Shown here: in pieces, positions 13,260-21,569 of the stretch | Numbering within the stretch: position 1 is the stretch's first letter | Layout of the letters: each line of letters opens with the position of its first letter | Source of the DNA: Stappia sp. | GTDB taxonomy: Bacteria > Pseudomonadota > Alphaproteobacteria > Rhizobiales > Stappiaceae | DNA length: 55,676 bases | Direction of reading: 5' to 3' | Assembly: GCA_002722295.1 (NCBI GenBank) | Contig: PBLF01000033.1 | Location: forward strand, 1 to 55,676 | Made by a program: the position numbers and the translations under genes | The notes under the pieces: model-generated | The model's database searches: none | What the model saw: the letters and a program-made list of their open reading frames with translations, nothing else | Told to the model about the DNA's origin: nothing

Positions 13260-14296
13260 CAGGCGACCTCCTGGGTCAGGTTCAGTTCGGGCAGGTCGGA
13301 CACGATGCGCGGATCGCGAGCCAGCCAGATCGTGACGGTGAGCCGGTCGGAATCGCCCGGACCCGGATCCAGATCGCGCGCCTCGACGAGGTCGAGGCCG
13401 GCGCTCTCCAGCCAGCGGGCCATCTGGTCGTGGGAGAACCCGAGACGGCGGTGGGCATGGTCGTCGCGCAGGAATTCCAGCGCGTGCGGGGCGAAGTCGA
13501 CGATGAGCAGGCGCCCGGCCGGACGCAGCACGCGGGCGGCCTCCTCGATGGCACGGCCCGGATCGTCGAGGAAGTGGAGCACCTGGTGCAGGGTGACCAG
13601 GTCATAGCTCTCGGCGGGAACCGTGAGGGCGTAGATGTCGCCCTGGCGCACCTGCGCGTTGCGCAGTTCCTCGCGTGCGATGTTGGCGCGCGCGACCGTC
13701 AGCATGTCGTGGCTGGCGTCGAGGCCGAGCGCCTGTTCGTACTGGTCGGAAAAGAGCTTCAGCAGGCTGCCGGTGCCCGTGCCCAGATCGAGCATGGTGC
13801 GGAAGGGCCGCTTGCCGACGAGTTCGCGGATGGCCTCCTCCACGGCCGCCTCGGGCACGTGGAGCGAGCGCTCCTGGTCCCAGGTGGCGGCGCGCGAGGC
13901 GAAGAAGGCGGCGGCGGCCTCGGCCTTGGCCCGGCGCAGCGCTGCAAGGCGCACCCGGTCGGCCGCCAGCAGCGGGTCGTTCGGGTCGAGGCGGTCGAGC
14001 AACATGCGCGCGAAACCGCCGAGCGCTCCCTCGCCGAGCCGGTAGAACACCCAGGCGCCTTCGGGGAAGCGCTGCACCAGGCCGGCCTCGGTCAGAAGCT
14101 TGAGGTGACGGGAGATGCGCGGCTGGCTCTGGCCCAGGATCGTCGTCGCGTCCTTGACCGTCAGCTCACCGTCGGCCAGCAGGGCAAGCAGGCGCAGACG
14201 CGTGTCCTCGCCGACCGTGCGCAGCCCGACCAGCAGCTGCTCGGCGCTGAGCTGCGGCTCTCCGGGTGCGTTGGGGGTGGTCGCGTCGGTGGTCAT
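13259..14296 (-). CDS. ArsR-family regulator fused to a SAM-dependent methyltransferase domain
   Basis: A 345-residue two-domain protein. Residues about 15-95 are an ArsR winged helix (DTRLRLLALLADGELTV, QSQPRISRHLKLLTEAGLV); residues about 140-300 are a class I methyltransferase with SAM motif LDLGTGTGSLL near 167 and QGDIYALTV. It lacks the paired Cys of metal-sensing ArsR proteins. As first gene of the metF-metH operon it is most likely a repressor that reads SAM or S-adenosylhomocysteine through the methyltransferase fold; this role is inference, consistent with ArsR-type methionine regulators described in proteobacteria. ATGs at 14302 and 14296 are both possible; GAGG lies at a better distance from 14296. 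An operator-like palindrome sits 32 bases upstream. Confidence 0.88.
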   Translation of the reverse strand: MTTDATTPNAPGEPQLSAEQLLVGLRTVGEDTRLRLLALLADGELTVKDATTILGQSQPRISRHLKLLTEAGLVQRFPEGAWVFYRLGEGALGGFARMLLDRLDPNDPLLAADRVRLAALRRAKAEAAAAFFASRAATWDQERSLHVPEAAVEEAIRELVGKRPFRTMLDLGTGTGSLLKLFSDQYEQALGLDASHDMLTVARANIAREELRNAQVRQGDIYALTVPAESYDLVTLHQVLHFLDDPGRAIEEAARVLRPAGRLLIVDFAPHALEFLRDDHAHRRLGFSHDQMARWLESAGLDLVEARDLDPGPGDSDRLTVTIWLARDPRIVSDLPELNLTQEVA

Positions 14297-14327
14297 GCGC
14301 ATCCTCGAATGTCTGTCCCGCAGGAAG

Positions 14328-14347
14328 ATATAAAGATATGTTTATAC
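14328..14347. promoter_or_regulatory. Candidate operator of the metF-metH operon
   Basis: ATATAAAGAT and ATGTTTATAC form a 20-base palindrome with two mismatches, in an AT-rich island within GC-rich DNA just upstream of the ArsR-methyltransferase gene. A likely binding site for that protein, giving autoregulation of the operon. Confidence 0.6.
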
Positions 14348-14468
14348 CTGTATTGATCCAAGTGCAAGGGCGTGTGTCCATCGCGCGGCAGGCGGGGATT
14401 GCCGCTGCCGGTTCTCCCTCATAGTCTCCGCCTCCCTCGAAACCACTTTTCCAGGACACGTGAGCGCC

Positions 14469-15140
14469 ATGACAGGATTTGACGATCCCGCGACTGTTTC
14501 CCGTTACGCGCAAGGGACCGTCCAGCGGGTTCCCGGGCTGTCCGCGCTCCACCTCATGGCATTGCTGCTGCTTGGGGAAGGCGCCGCCCGGGACGCGGCC
14601 ATGCTTGTTGTCGGGGCCGGTGGCGGCATGGAGATCGATGTCTTTGCAAGGGCACGTCCCGGCTGGTCCTTCGATGGCGTGGATACCTCGGCGGAGATGC
14701 TTTCGCTTGCCTCGGACGTCCTGGCACCCTTCGGCGAGCGGGTGCGCCTGCACGAGGGATTGGTCGACGTGGCGCCAGAGGGGCCTTTCGACGGGGCTGC
14801 ATGTCTCCTCACGCTGCATTTCGTCGATCGGGAGGAGCGGCTTCGCACCCTGCGCGAGATCCGCAGGCGGTTGAAGCCGGGCGCGCCGCTGGTCGTCGCC
14901 CATCACAGTTTTCCGCAAGGCGAGAACGAGCGTTCGCTCTGGCTGTCGCGCTATGCCGCCTTTGCCGCCGCCTCGGGCATTCCGTCCGGCAATGCGGAAA
15001 ACGGTGCCGTCGCGCTCGGCGAGCGCCTGCCACTGCTGTCTCCCGAGGAAGACGAGGCGCTGATCGCCGAGGCGGGCTTTGCCGACGTCTCCCTGTTCTA
15101 TGCCGCCTTCACCTTTCGCGGCTGGGTCGCGCGGGCCTGA
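14469..15140 (+). CDS. Class I SAM-dependent methyltransferase
   Basis: About 223 residues with a Rossmann methyltransferase fold: SAM loop VVGAGGGMEIDVFA near residues 47-60, acidic strand FDGVDTSAEML near 70-80, and FDGAACLLTLHFVDREERLRTL near 108-130, which is the motif IV and post-motif region. The C-terminal half resembles small-molecule methyltransferases. A GTG at 14460 would add three residues; the ATG at 14469 is used. It is transcribed away from the methionine operon and shares the AT-rich 14303-14459 gap, so it could respond to the same operator, but this cannot be shown here. The substrate is unknown. Confidence 0.8.
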   Translation: MTGFDDPATVSRYAQGTVQRVPGLSALHLMALLLLGEGAARDAAMLVVGAGGGMEIDVFARARPGWSFDGVDTSAEMLSLASDVLAPFGERVRLHEGLVDVAPEGPFDGAACLLTLHFVDREERLRTLREIRRRLKPGAPLVVAHHSFPQGENERSLWLSRYAAFAAASGIPSGNAENGAVALGERLPLLSPEEDEALIAEAGFADVSLFYAAFTFRGWVARA

Positions 15141-15166
15141 CCGGAGCCTGCAAGCACCCGGTCAGG
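15136..15166. terminator. Hairpin between convergent genes
   Basis: CCTGACCGG and CCGGTCAGG form a 9-bp stem with a 13-base loop, overlapping the methyltransferase stop codon. There is no clear T run, so a terminator role is only likely. Confidence 0.45.
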
Positions 15167-15183
15167 ACCCGTGACTTTCCGGA

Positions 15184-17451
15184 TCAGCGGTCGTCGGTGG
15201 ACCCGCCGCCGGTCCGGGCGGCGGCCTCCTGGTCGAGCAGCGCGCGGGCCGCGCCGGCGGCGGCCGTTTTCTCCGCCTCGCTCAATTCGCGATGTTCGCC
15301 GTCTTCCTGCGCGACACGCACGGTGACCTGGCGATGGGCGAAATGGATGCCGTTGGCCTCGCACAGGTCGCGGATGCCCGAGTAGACCACCTTGCGCAGC
15401 TCGAACTGGTCGCCGGGACGCGTCATGAACTTGACGCGCACGATCATGGCCGAATCCTCGAGCGCGGTGACGCCCTGGGATTTCACCGGCTGCAGGAACT
15501 TCGGCCCGTACTCCTCGTGCTCCAGAAGGCTCTGGCCGAACTTCTTGATGAGCTTGCGCATCTTTTCCACGTCCGTGTCGTAGGTGACGCGGAAGGCCAG
15601 CTTCATCACCGCCCAGTCGCGGGAGAAGTTCTTCACGTATTTGATCTCGCCGAAGGGCACCGTGTTGAGCGGGCCGTTGTGGTGGCGAAGCTGCATGGAG
15701 CGGATGGAAATCTTCTCCACCGTTCCCTTCACGCTGCCGATGTCGATGTACTCGCCTTTTCGGAAGGCGTCGTCGAACAGGAAGAAGGCGCCCGAGAAGA
15801 TGTCGCGAATGAGGGTTTGGGCGCCGAAGCCGACGGCAAGGCCGACCACGCCGGCACCGGCGAAGAGCGGCCCGATGTTCACGCCCATTTCCGAAAGCAC
15901 GATCATCGCGCCGATGGAGACGATGGAGATCAGCAGGAAGTTGCGGAAGATCGGCAGAAGGGTCGCCAGGCGGCTCTCGCCGACGCCGCCGATCTCCATG
16001 TCGTGGCCGCCTTCGCTCTTGTTGCCGTTCTCGCGATGGATCTGGCGGTCGATGGCCAGTTCCACCGCCCGGTAGGCCATGTAGGCCAGGAAGACGATGA
16101 CGCAGATTTCGAATGCGTTGCCGACGATCGAATCGCTGCCGGTGATGTCCACGCCCCATTTGACCAGGATCGAGCCGGCCGCGACCACCACGGCCAGGAT
16201 GCTTGCGCCGTGGTCGAGCAGGTCGCGATAGGGCAGGCGGTGCCGTTCGGCCTCCATGGCCTCGGCCGCGGCCTGGGCGCGTGTTTCACCTTCGTCGTGG
16301 ACTTCTCCCGCCGAGGCTTCCGCGCGGGCCAGGTCCCGGGCGCGCCGGTCGAGCTGCCGCTCGCTGTCGAGGCGCGGCAGCAGCAGACGGTCGATGACGA
16401 GGATGAGGATGCCGAGCACGGCGGCCCAGATGATGAGCGCGTAGATCGGTGCCGCGACGAGACCGATGGCCGCGTCTTCCTGCAGCAGAACGCGCAGGGC
16501 GGAGACGAGGAAGGCGATCGCGAAATAGGCGATCAGGACCGGCAGCCAGATCCTCGTGATGAAACGTCGAACCGGGCTGGGGGTTTCCTCTTCATGGAGA
16601 CCCGCGCTGGCCAGAAGGCCGGTCAGCGCCTTGCGATTGACGATCGCGACGGCGGACAGCAGCAGGCAGGTCATGCCGACGGTAAGAATGAGGCCCAGCC
16701 GGTGTCCGGCCGGTTCGAGGCCGAGCGCCTCCATCCAGTCGCAGACCGCCATCATTGCGATGGAGAGCCCGCCGGCGGTCATCAGGCCACGGTAGAGCGA
16801 GTTGGACTGCCGGGTGCTGAGCGGCAGCATTCGTCCGCCGGGCAGGCCGGGCGCCAGGATCGCGCGCAGCACGATGCGCAGCACCAGGAAGGTGAAGGCG
16901 CCCTCGAGCCCGATCAGCACCGAAACGCGGGAGGCCGGATGGCCGGAAATGAAGGCGAAGGCGATTGCCACCGCTACCGCCATGAAGGGCGCGACGGCGA
17001 GCAGCATGATGGCGCCACGGGCGATCAGGAAAATGATCCGGGTCGAGCGGGTTCCCGCGCCGTCGGGCATGCGTTCGTTCAGGAAGCGGGCGAACAGCCA
17101 GCGTTCGCAAAGCGTCAGGGCCATGGCGCCGGCGACGAAGGACCCGGCCAGAACGATCAGGCTGCTCCAGATCCAGTCGAGCGAGCCGTTCGCGGAATGG
17201 GAGGTCAGGATGCGCATGGTCTGCGCGTCGAAGTCGGGCAGGGAGGCCAGCGTCTTGCCGAGGGCCTCGCGCACCTGCAGGCCGAGACGGACGAAGTAGC
17301 GTTCGCCGGCCATCTCCGTGGCCGTTTCGGCGGCAAGGGCTGGGACCGATACCAGCGAGCCGGCCAACGCCAACAGACTTGCCAGAAGAAATGCGACGCG
17401 TGCGAAAGGCTGTCGAACGCCTCGCCCCCGCATGATCGATCGATCGGTCAT
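15184..17451 (-). CDS. MscS family mechanosensitive ion channel (large, YbiO-like)
   Basis: A 755-residue inner-membrane protein. It starts with a signal peptide (cleavage probably after VPALAAE near residue 41), then a periplasmic stretch, several membrane segments (about 90-370), a charged loop rich in Glu and Ala near 370-400, more membrane segments, and the MscS core. The pore helix and start of the beta domain are GLAVGFGAQTLIRDIFSGAF near 535-555, followed by the cytoplasmic vestibule (about 570-700). The Gly/Ala pattern of the pore helix is typical. These channels open under membrane tension and release solutes during hypo-osmotic shock. The C-terminal tail is short and acidic. Convergent with the methyltransferase gene. 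Confidence 0.93.
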   Translation of the reverse strand: MTDRSIMRGRGVRQPFARVAFLLASLLALAGSLVSVPALAAETATEMAGERYFVRLGLQVREALGKTLASLPDFDAQTMRILTSHSANGSLDWIWSSLIVLAGSFVAGAMALTLCERWLFARFLNERMPDGAGTRSTRIIFLIARGAIMLLAVAPFMAVAVAIAFAFISGHPASRVSVLIGLEGAFTFLVLRIVLRAILAPGLPGGRMLPLSTRQSNSLYRGLMTAGGLSIAMMAVCDWMEALGLEPAGHRLGLILTVGMTCLLLSAVAIVNRKALTGLLASAGLHEEETPSPVRRFITRIWLPVLIAYFAIAFLVSALRVLLQEDAAIGLVAAPIYALIIWAAVLGILILVIDRLLLPRLDSERQLDRRARDLARAEASAGEVHDEGETRAQAAAEAMEAERHRLPYRDLLDHGASILAVVVAAGSILVKWGVDITGSDSIVGNAFEICVIVFLAYMAYRAVELAIDRQIHRENGNKSEGGHDMEIGGVGESRLATLLPIFRNFLLISIVSIGAMIVLSEMGVNIGPLFAGAGVVGLAVGFGAQTLIRDIFSGAFFLFDDAFRKGEYIDIGSVKGTVEKISIRSMQLRHHNGPLNTVPFGEIKYVKNFSRDWAVMKLAFRVTYDTDVEKMRKLIKKFGQSLLEHEEYGPKFLQPVKSQGVTALEDSAMIVRVKFMTRPGDQFELRKVVYSGIRDLCEANGIHFAHRQVTVRVAQEDGEHRELSEAEKTAAAGAARALLDQEAAARTGGGSTDDR

Positions 17452-17656
17452 GATGCCCCCAAGACTAAAACGGATCCCGCTGTCCGTGCGGCGAGGTCCA
17501 ACTTTCGGGGCATCTTAGCGTATGAATGTAAAGGAAGTTATTGCAGGCGAGGGAAATTCGGCGATCCGCCGCGTGTGGAACGCCGAAAACCGGTCTCACC
17601 ACCTGTCATGGAAACGCCGGGGCCGATCAGGGAGCCTGCTTCGGCTGTGAGCGAGA

Positions 17657-17685
17657 CCGCCTCCGACCGTAACGACCGGAGGCGG
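17657..17685 (-). terminator. Hairpin after the first DUF2336 gene
   Basis: CCGCCTCCG and CGGAGGCGG form a 9-bp stem with an 11-base loop, starting 8 bases after the stop codon. No T run follows. Confidence 0.5.
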
Positions 17686-17693
17686 ACCATGTT

Positions 17694-18776
17694 TCAGCAG
17701 GCGAGGCGGCCGTGCCAATCGCTCAGGAGCTTGCGGGCCGAGAGCGGGTTGATCGCCTCGAAGCGCGCCACGGCCTTCGCCCGCAGGGCGTCGTTCAGCA
17801 GGTAGCGCCAGGGGCCGACCGTGAGGACCTTGCCAACGGTCTCGCTCGACAGCTCACATGCACGGGCGACGATCAGGAAGGGATCCGTGTCGACACGCAC
17901 CATCCAGTGCTTGGCCTCCTCGAGGCCGATGTCGCCAAGCAGGGCGAAGGTGCCCACGACCTCCGCGAAGCGATCCTCCTCGGCAAAGCGCAGCAGCGTC
18001 TCCTCCGAGATGCCGGGACCGCGGGCGATCGCATACACCCGGCCCATGGCGGTCTCGAAATCGTAGCGATGCAGCCAGAAGTCGTTGGACAGCTTCTGTG
18101 CCGCGACGCGGGCCGCATCGGGAACCTTGTCCGTGTTGGCTCCGGCATTGGAGAGGAGCTGCATGCGCACGCGTTCGCTGGCCAGCCCGGCGAGCGTCTC
18201 GACCGTGGTCTCGTCCAGGTCGCCGCGTTTCGCGAGCGCCATCTGCAGGTCTTCGTCCACACCGGCAACCTCAAGGAGGCTCGTGATGGCACGCTCCGAC
18301 AGATTGGCGCCGCCGTTGCCGGCGACCTTGCGGTGAACGTCGGTGCTGCCTCGCTCCACCAGAACGTCGGTCACGATCTCCGACAGGATCTCGCGGGTGG
18401 CGATGGCGATCCGGTGTTCATCGCCGTGACCGCTGGCGATCTCCACGAGGTCGGCATCGCGCAGGACGGTCGACTTCTCCAGAACCGGCCGCGCGACGGC
18501 GATCTCGTCGCTGGCGAGCCGCCGGATCGTGGCTTCGGGAGCACGGCGCAGGGAGGCCAGCCGGTCGGAGATGAATGCACGCGCCTGGGTTTCGACCATG
18601 TCCGACAGTCGAACGAGCACCGAATCATAGATCTCGATCTGCTCGTCCGAGCAGGATTCGGAGGTCAGCGAAAACAGGGTCGCCACGTTGCGGGCAAGCT
18701 CGTTGCGGCGCGTCATGTCCTTTTCGTTGGCGAGGGCCTCGAAGTTGACCAGCTCGGTATTCGGCAAGTTAGACAT
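17694..18776 (-). CDS. DUF2336 domain protein (copy 1)
   Basis: A 360-residue soluble, helix-rich protein of the DUF2336 family, found mainly in alphaproteobacteria and probably built of HEAT-like helical repeats. Visible family features are an N-terminal region with RRNELARNVATLFSLTSE, the recurring phrase pattern 'LASDEIAVARPVLEKSTVLRDADLVEIA' (residues about 86-113), and 'ERAITSLLEVAGVDEDLQMALAKR' near 160-183. There is no signal peptide or membrane segment. The function is unknown. A second, clearly related gene lies 1.7 kb away in opposite orientation. The upstream gap holds AT-rich direct repeats that may control it. Confidence 0.82.
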   Translation of the reverse strand: MSNLPNTELVNFEALANEKDMTRRNELARNVATLFSLTSESCSDEQIEIYDSVLVRLSDMVETQARAFISDRLASLRRAPEATIRRLASDEIAVARPVLEKSTVLRDADLVEIASGHGDEHRIAIATREILSEIVTDVLVERGSTDVHRKVAGNGGANLSERAITSLLEVAGVDEDLQMALAKRGDLDETTVETLAGLASERVRMQLLSNAGANTDKVPDAARVAAQKLSNDFWLHRYDFETAMGRVYAIARGPGISEETLLRFAEEDRFAEVVGTFALLGDIGLEEAKHWMVRVDTDPFLIVARACELSSETVGKVLTVGPWRYLLNDALRAKAVARFEAINPLSARKLLSDWHGRLAC

Positions 18777-18866
18777 CGTTTTTTCCTGACCGAGGGAATT
18801 CGATGCTCTTGGGTAGCACGGGCCGACTAAACAAAAACGCGATCTCGAGCACTAATATATGAAACT

Positions 18867-18885
18867 TGTTTTAGTCCTGTTTTAG
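18867..18885. promoter_or_regulatory. Direct repeats in the divergent DUF2336-trmO promoter region
   Basis: TGTTTTAG occurs at 18867-18874 and 18878-18885, exactly 11 bases apart (one helical turn), inside a CTCGAGC...GCTCGAG inverted repeat (18844-18850 and 18890-18896). A possible regulator site in the 270-base gap between divergent genes. Confidence 0.35.
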
Positions 18886-19046
18886 GAAAGCTCGAGGCGA
18901 TTTCGATTAAAATTGTGTACGTCGCGGAATTCCGCCGGCATGAGGTCGTAGAGGCTTGCGAAACGGACGCGGGATGGCACTCTCGAGCGCGCACCCGCAT
19001 TCGCTTTGCGGGCTGACGTAGCGGCATAAAAACTGTGGAGGAGCGT

Positions 19047-19589
19047 ATGGTCGGGCATCAGGCGGACGCGGAAACGGGCGCATCGCGCAAGGGCGACTCG
19101 AAGGCGGCGCGGCCCGGCGAAGTCATATTGGAGCAGGATCCAGCCAGCCTGCAGGCCGATGCCGGACTGGTCTTCATTGGCCATGTGGAAACGCCGTGGC
19201 GGACGGTTTCGGAGTGTCCGCGCAACGGCGGCAAGACCCGCGAAATCTGCAAGGTCGTGGTCAGGCCGGAATATGCCGAGGGTCTGGCCTCGGTCGCGAC
19301 CTGCAGCCATCTCGTTCTTCTGTACTGGATGCACGAGGCACGGCGCGACCTGATCGTTCAGGCGCCGTCCTTCGCGGAGCGGACCCACGGCTGTTTCGCG
19401 CTGCGCTCGCCGGTGCGGCCCAATCCGGTCTCGCTGTCCGTGGTCGAGCTTCTCGCGGTGGACGGAAACGTGCTGAGCGTGCGCGGCCTCGATTGCCTGG
19501 ACGGGACACCGCTCATCGACATCAAGCCCTATTTCGCCTCGACCGACAGCCGGCCGGACGCCCGCGTCGGCTGGAGCGACAAGCGCTGA
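19047..19589 (+). CDS. trmO: tRNA (m6t6A37) methyltransferase TrmO/TsaA family protein
   Basis: About 180 residues; the TrmO (YaeB/TsaA) fold uses SAM to methylate N6-threonylcarbamoyl-adenosine 37 of tRNAs. Visible motifs are FIGHVETPW near residue 44, the CPRN segment, and FALRSPVRPNPVSLSVVEL near 118-136 followed by GTPLIDIKPYF, both diagnostic of the family. Residues 1-38 are a polar extension not typical of short TrmO proteins. A GTG at 19035 is in frame, but it overlaps the strong ribosome binding site GGAGGAG (19037-19043), so the ATG at 19047 is chosen. Some bacterial family members act on other substrates, so the tRNA role is from family knowledge. Confidence 0.82.
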   Translation: MVGHQADAETGASRKGDSKAARPGEVILEQDPASLQADAGLVFIGHVETPWRTVSECPRNGGKTREICKVVVRPEYAEGLASVATCSHLVLLYWMHEARRDLIVQAPSFAERTHGCFALRSPVRPNPVSLSVVELLAVDGNVLSVRGLDCLDGTPLIDIKPYFASTDSRPDARVGWSDKR

Positions 19590-19782
19590 CCGGCGCGCCC
19601 ACCCTGGACGATTCTTGCAGGGACCTGTTTCCCCGGACGTGCGTCTCTGCAGACGGAGGAGGGCGTGAGGCCACACCCCTATCCCCGCCTGCGACGTCGC
19701 GAACGACGCCTTGCAAGCACACGATTTCCCGACCCGCTATCCCCCGATCAGGCTGAAACGGGGAAGGGGCACGAACTGACGG

Positions 19783-19802
19783 CCGGGGCGATTCCGCCCC
19801 GG
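19783..19802 (+). terminator. Terminator-like hairpin downstream of trmO
   Basis: CCGGGGCG / CGCCCCGG is a perfect 8-bp stem with loop ATTC, followed by GAGCTTTT. It lies about 190 bases after the trmO stop; no gene is seen between. Confidence 0.5.
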
Positions 19803-19816
19803 GAGCTTTTCTGGTA

Positions 19817-19838
19817 CCCGGGCGGTCACCCGCCCGGG
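19817..19838. other. Second perfect hairpin, 14 bases after the first
   Basis: CCCGGGCGG / CCGCCCGGG is a perfect 9-bp stem with loop TCAC and no T run. Role unknown; see the findings. Confidence 0.5.
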
Positions 19839-19988
19839 AGAGATGTCATGGGATACGTCAATTCCGCTCAATATTACGACAATTTTGCGTCGTTTCTTGT
19901 CGGATTTAAGCTGGATCGCGCTTCTATGCGCAGGTCTCGCTGACTGTTCCGGCGGTCGGTCGGACCGGCTTACGGATGTGCGAGCCTC

Positions 19989-20072
19989 TCAGAGAACCCC
20001 GACGACAATCGCTGCGACGAACACAAATGCAGCGCACGCGGCCAAGAGGTTAACATTGCGGACAAGTGTCAT
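19989..20072 (-). CDS. 27-residue single-span membrane micro-protein
   Basis: A tiny open frame of 27 codons plus stop. Six polar residues (MTLVRN) are followed by one uninterrupted hydrophobic helix rich in Ala, Val and Leu (VNLLAACAAFVFVAAIVVGV) that ends the protein. The case for a real gene is its signals: a strong ribosome binding site GGGAGG about 8 bases before the ATG and a promoter-like pair (TTGCCG, 16 bases, TATTAT) 33-60 bases upstream. It is alone in a 900-base stretch without other genes. Single-span micro-proteins of this kind often bind and tune membrane complexes; no specific partner can be named. Function unknown. Confidence 0.6.
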   Translation of the reverse strand: MTLVRNVNLLAACAAFVFVAAIVVGVL

Positions 20073-20104
20073 GCTGTGGCCTCCCGCAGTCTTTCGACCC
20101 GTAA

Positions 20105-20132
20105 ATAATAAGTTACCGCGAAAAACCGGCAA
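20105..20132 (-). promoter_or_regulatory. Promoter of the membrane micro-protein gene
   Basis: On the minus strand, TTGCCG (20127-20132) and TATTAT (20105-20110) are separated by 16 bases, in a locally AT-rich stretch upstream of the micro-ORF. Confidence 0.5.
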
Positions 20133-20492
20133 GCGAAAAATATGCTGCGCTGCGATAACGGTTGCGCCGGGAGCTCAAGAACACCTTGCAAGTGCATGGA
20201 CGGGCTGAAAAAGCGGGCGAATGTCGCAGGTACGCCGGCTGAGGAAAATCGGGGGCATCCGGGGCCGGTGCCCGGAGGTTTTTCGTCCGCTCGCGGACAT
20301 CGGCCGGCGAGGACAGGGGCTGTCGGGACCACGGGACGTTGAGCCACAGAGTTTCCTGTCTTCTCGCAAGCTTTTCCTGGCAATGCGCAGTGAAAAAGAC
20401 CGGGAAACCGCCACTTTTGCCCAGTTCCTCTGGTTAACCTCAGGGAAACCGCATTGCGATAATCTGCGAGACCTAGGGAAAAGGGATGCTTC
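20133..20492. other. Non-coding stretch before the second DUF2336 gene
   Basis: No gene with convincing codon use or ribosome binding site was found in these 360 bases. The last 20 bases hold the ribosome binding site (AAGGGA) of the DUF2336 gene. Confidence 0.4.
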
Positions 20493-21569
20493 ATGAACGC
20501 CTCGCATCTTTCCCCCCGGTCCGCTGAGGCATCCGGGGACAAAATCGGTGAACTGGTCAGCGTGCTGACGGACATGTTCTGCCGATCCGGCAAGGCCGAG
20601 CGCGAGCGCGTCAGTGCGGTGTTCTCGGAAGTGCTGCTCAAGGTTCTCGACCGGCTCGAGGCGGCCTCGAGGGTCGTTCTCGCCGAGCGTATCGGCGCGG
20701 AAGACAGGGTTCCAAAGCCCCTGCTCAAGAAGCTCGCCAGTGACGAAGAACTCGATGTGGCCACCCCGGTTCTGCTGAACTCGCCGGTGCTCAGCGACGA
20801 GGACTTCGCCAGCATCGTGACAGAGGTGTCGAACGCGCACATGCTGGTGATGTGCCGGCGGCGGCCGATCCGGCCCGTCCTGACCCGCGTTCTCGCCGAA
20901 CGCGGCGATGCGGAGGTGCTTCGCAGCCTCACCCGGAACCACGCCGCCACGCTCGGCGGCGACACCTTCGATCTTCTGGTCGCCCGCGCCCGCAAGGACG
21001 AGAACCTGCAGGAGGCGCTCAGCGAGCGCCCCGACATGCCGGTTTCCTCGGCGGAGCGGCTGGTGCCGTTCCTTTCGCGCGAACTCGCCCAGCGTATTCG
21101 GGACGGAAGCAAGAACGAGGCGCTGGTCAACGCGATCGCGACGCGCACCGCGCGCGAGGTCGAGATCCAGTTGCGCGAGTTTTCGGGCGCGGCGTCCAAA
21201 ACCCAGCAGCTCATCGATTCCGCGATCGACGGGAAGGTTCCGGTCGATGTTGCGGTCTCCGCTTTCGCCGACAAGGAGCGGGCCTTCGAACTGGCGCAGT
21301 TGCTGGCGCGCAAGGTCGACTGGCCGGAGAACGTGGTGGTGCCGCTCGTCTTCCGCGACGACGAGAAGCCGCTCTTCGTGCTGTGTCGGGTGAGCGGCGT
21401 CTCCAACGAGGCCTATGGCAAGGTGGTCCGGATGCGCTCCAAGCGGATGCGTCTGTCGTCGGCCACCGCAAGCGAGTCGATGCGCCGCTACCAGGAACTC
21501 GGTCCCGGCGAGGCGCGCAACGCCTTCATCGCCATGGCGAAAAAGCTGAAGCTTCCCGCAAACCTCTGA
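20493..21569 (+). CDS. DUF2336 domain protein (copy 2)
   Basis: A 358-residue paralogue of the gene at 17694-18776, same length and same organisation: 'LLKKLASDEELDVATPVLLNSPVLSDEDFASIV' here lines up with the matching block of copy 1, then VLAERGDAEVLRSLTRN parallels VLVERGSTDVHRKVAGN. It is helix-rich, soluble and lacks a signal peptide. Differences are a more basic C-terminus (RMRSKRMRL, AMAKKLKLP) that could bind nucleic acid or membrane; this is speculation. The ATG at 20493 has AAGGGA nearby. The stop codon lies in a 17-base tandem duplication. Function unknown; it is probably an old duplicate, judging from low overall identity. Confidence 0.82.
   Translation: MNASHLSPRSAEASGDKIGELVSVLTDMFCRSGKAERERVSAVFSEVLLKVLDRLEAASRVVLAERIGAEDRVPKPLLKKLASDEELDVATPVLLNSPVLSDEDFASIVTEVSNAHMLVMCRRRPIRPVLTRVLAERGDAEVLRSLTRNHAATLGGDTFDLLVARARKDENLQEALSERPDMPVSSAERLVPFLSRELAQRIRDGSKNEALVNAIATRTAREVEIQLREFSGAASKTQQLIDSAIDGKVPVDVAVSAFADKERAFELAQLLARKVDWPENVVVPLVFRDDEKPLFVLCRVSGVSNEAYGKVVRMRSKRMRLSSATASESMRRYQELGPGEARNAFIAMAKKLKLPANL

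Noticed and set aside
15292..17805. Plus-strand open frame of 837 codons
   Set aside because: Antisense to the MscS gene, biased residue content, no motifs.
19843..20208. 121-codon plus-strand frame
   Set aside because: Atypical codon use, overlaps the better-supported micro-ORF on the other strand; no recognisable protein features.
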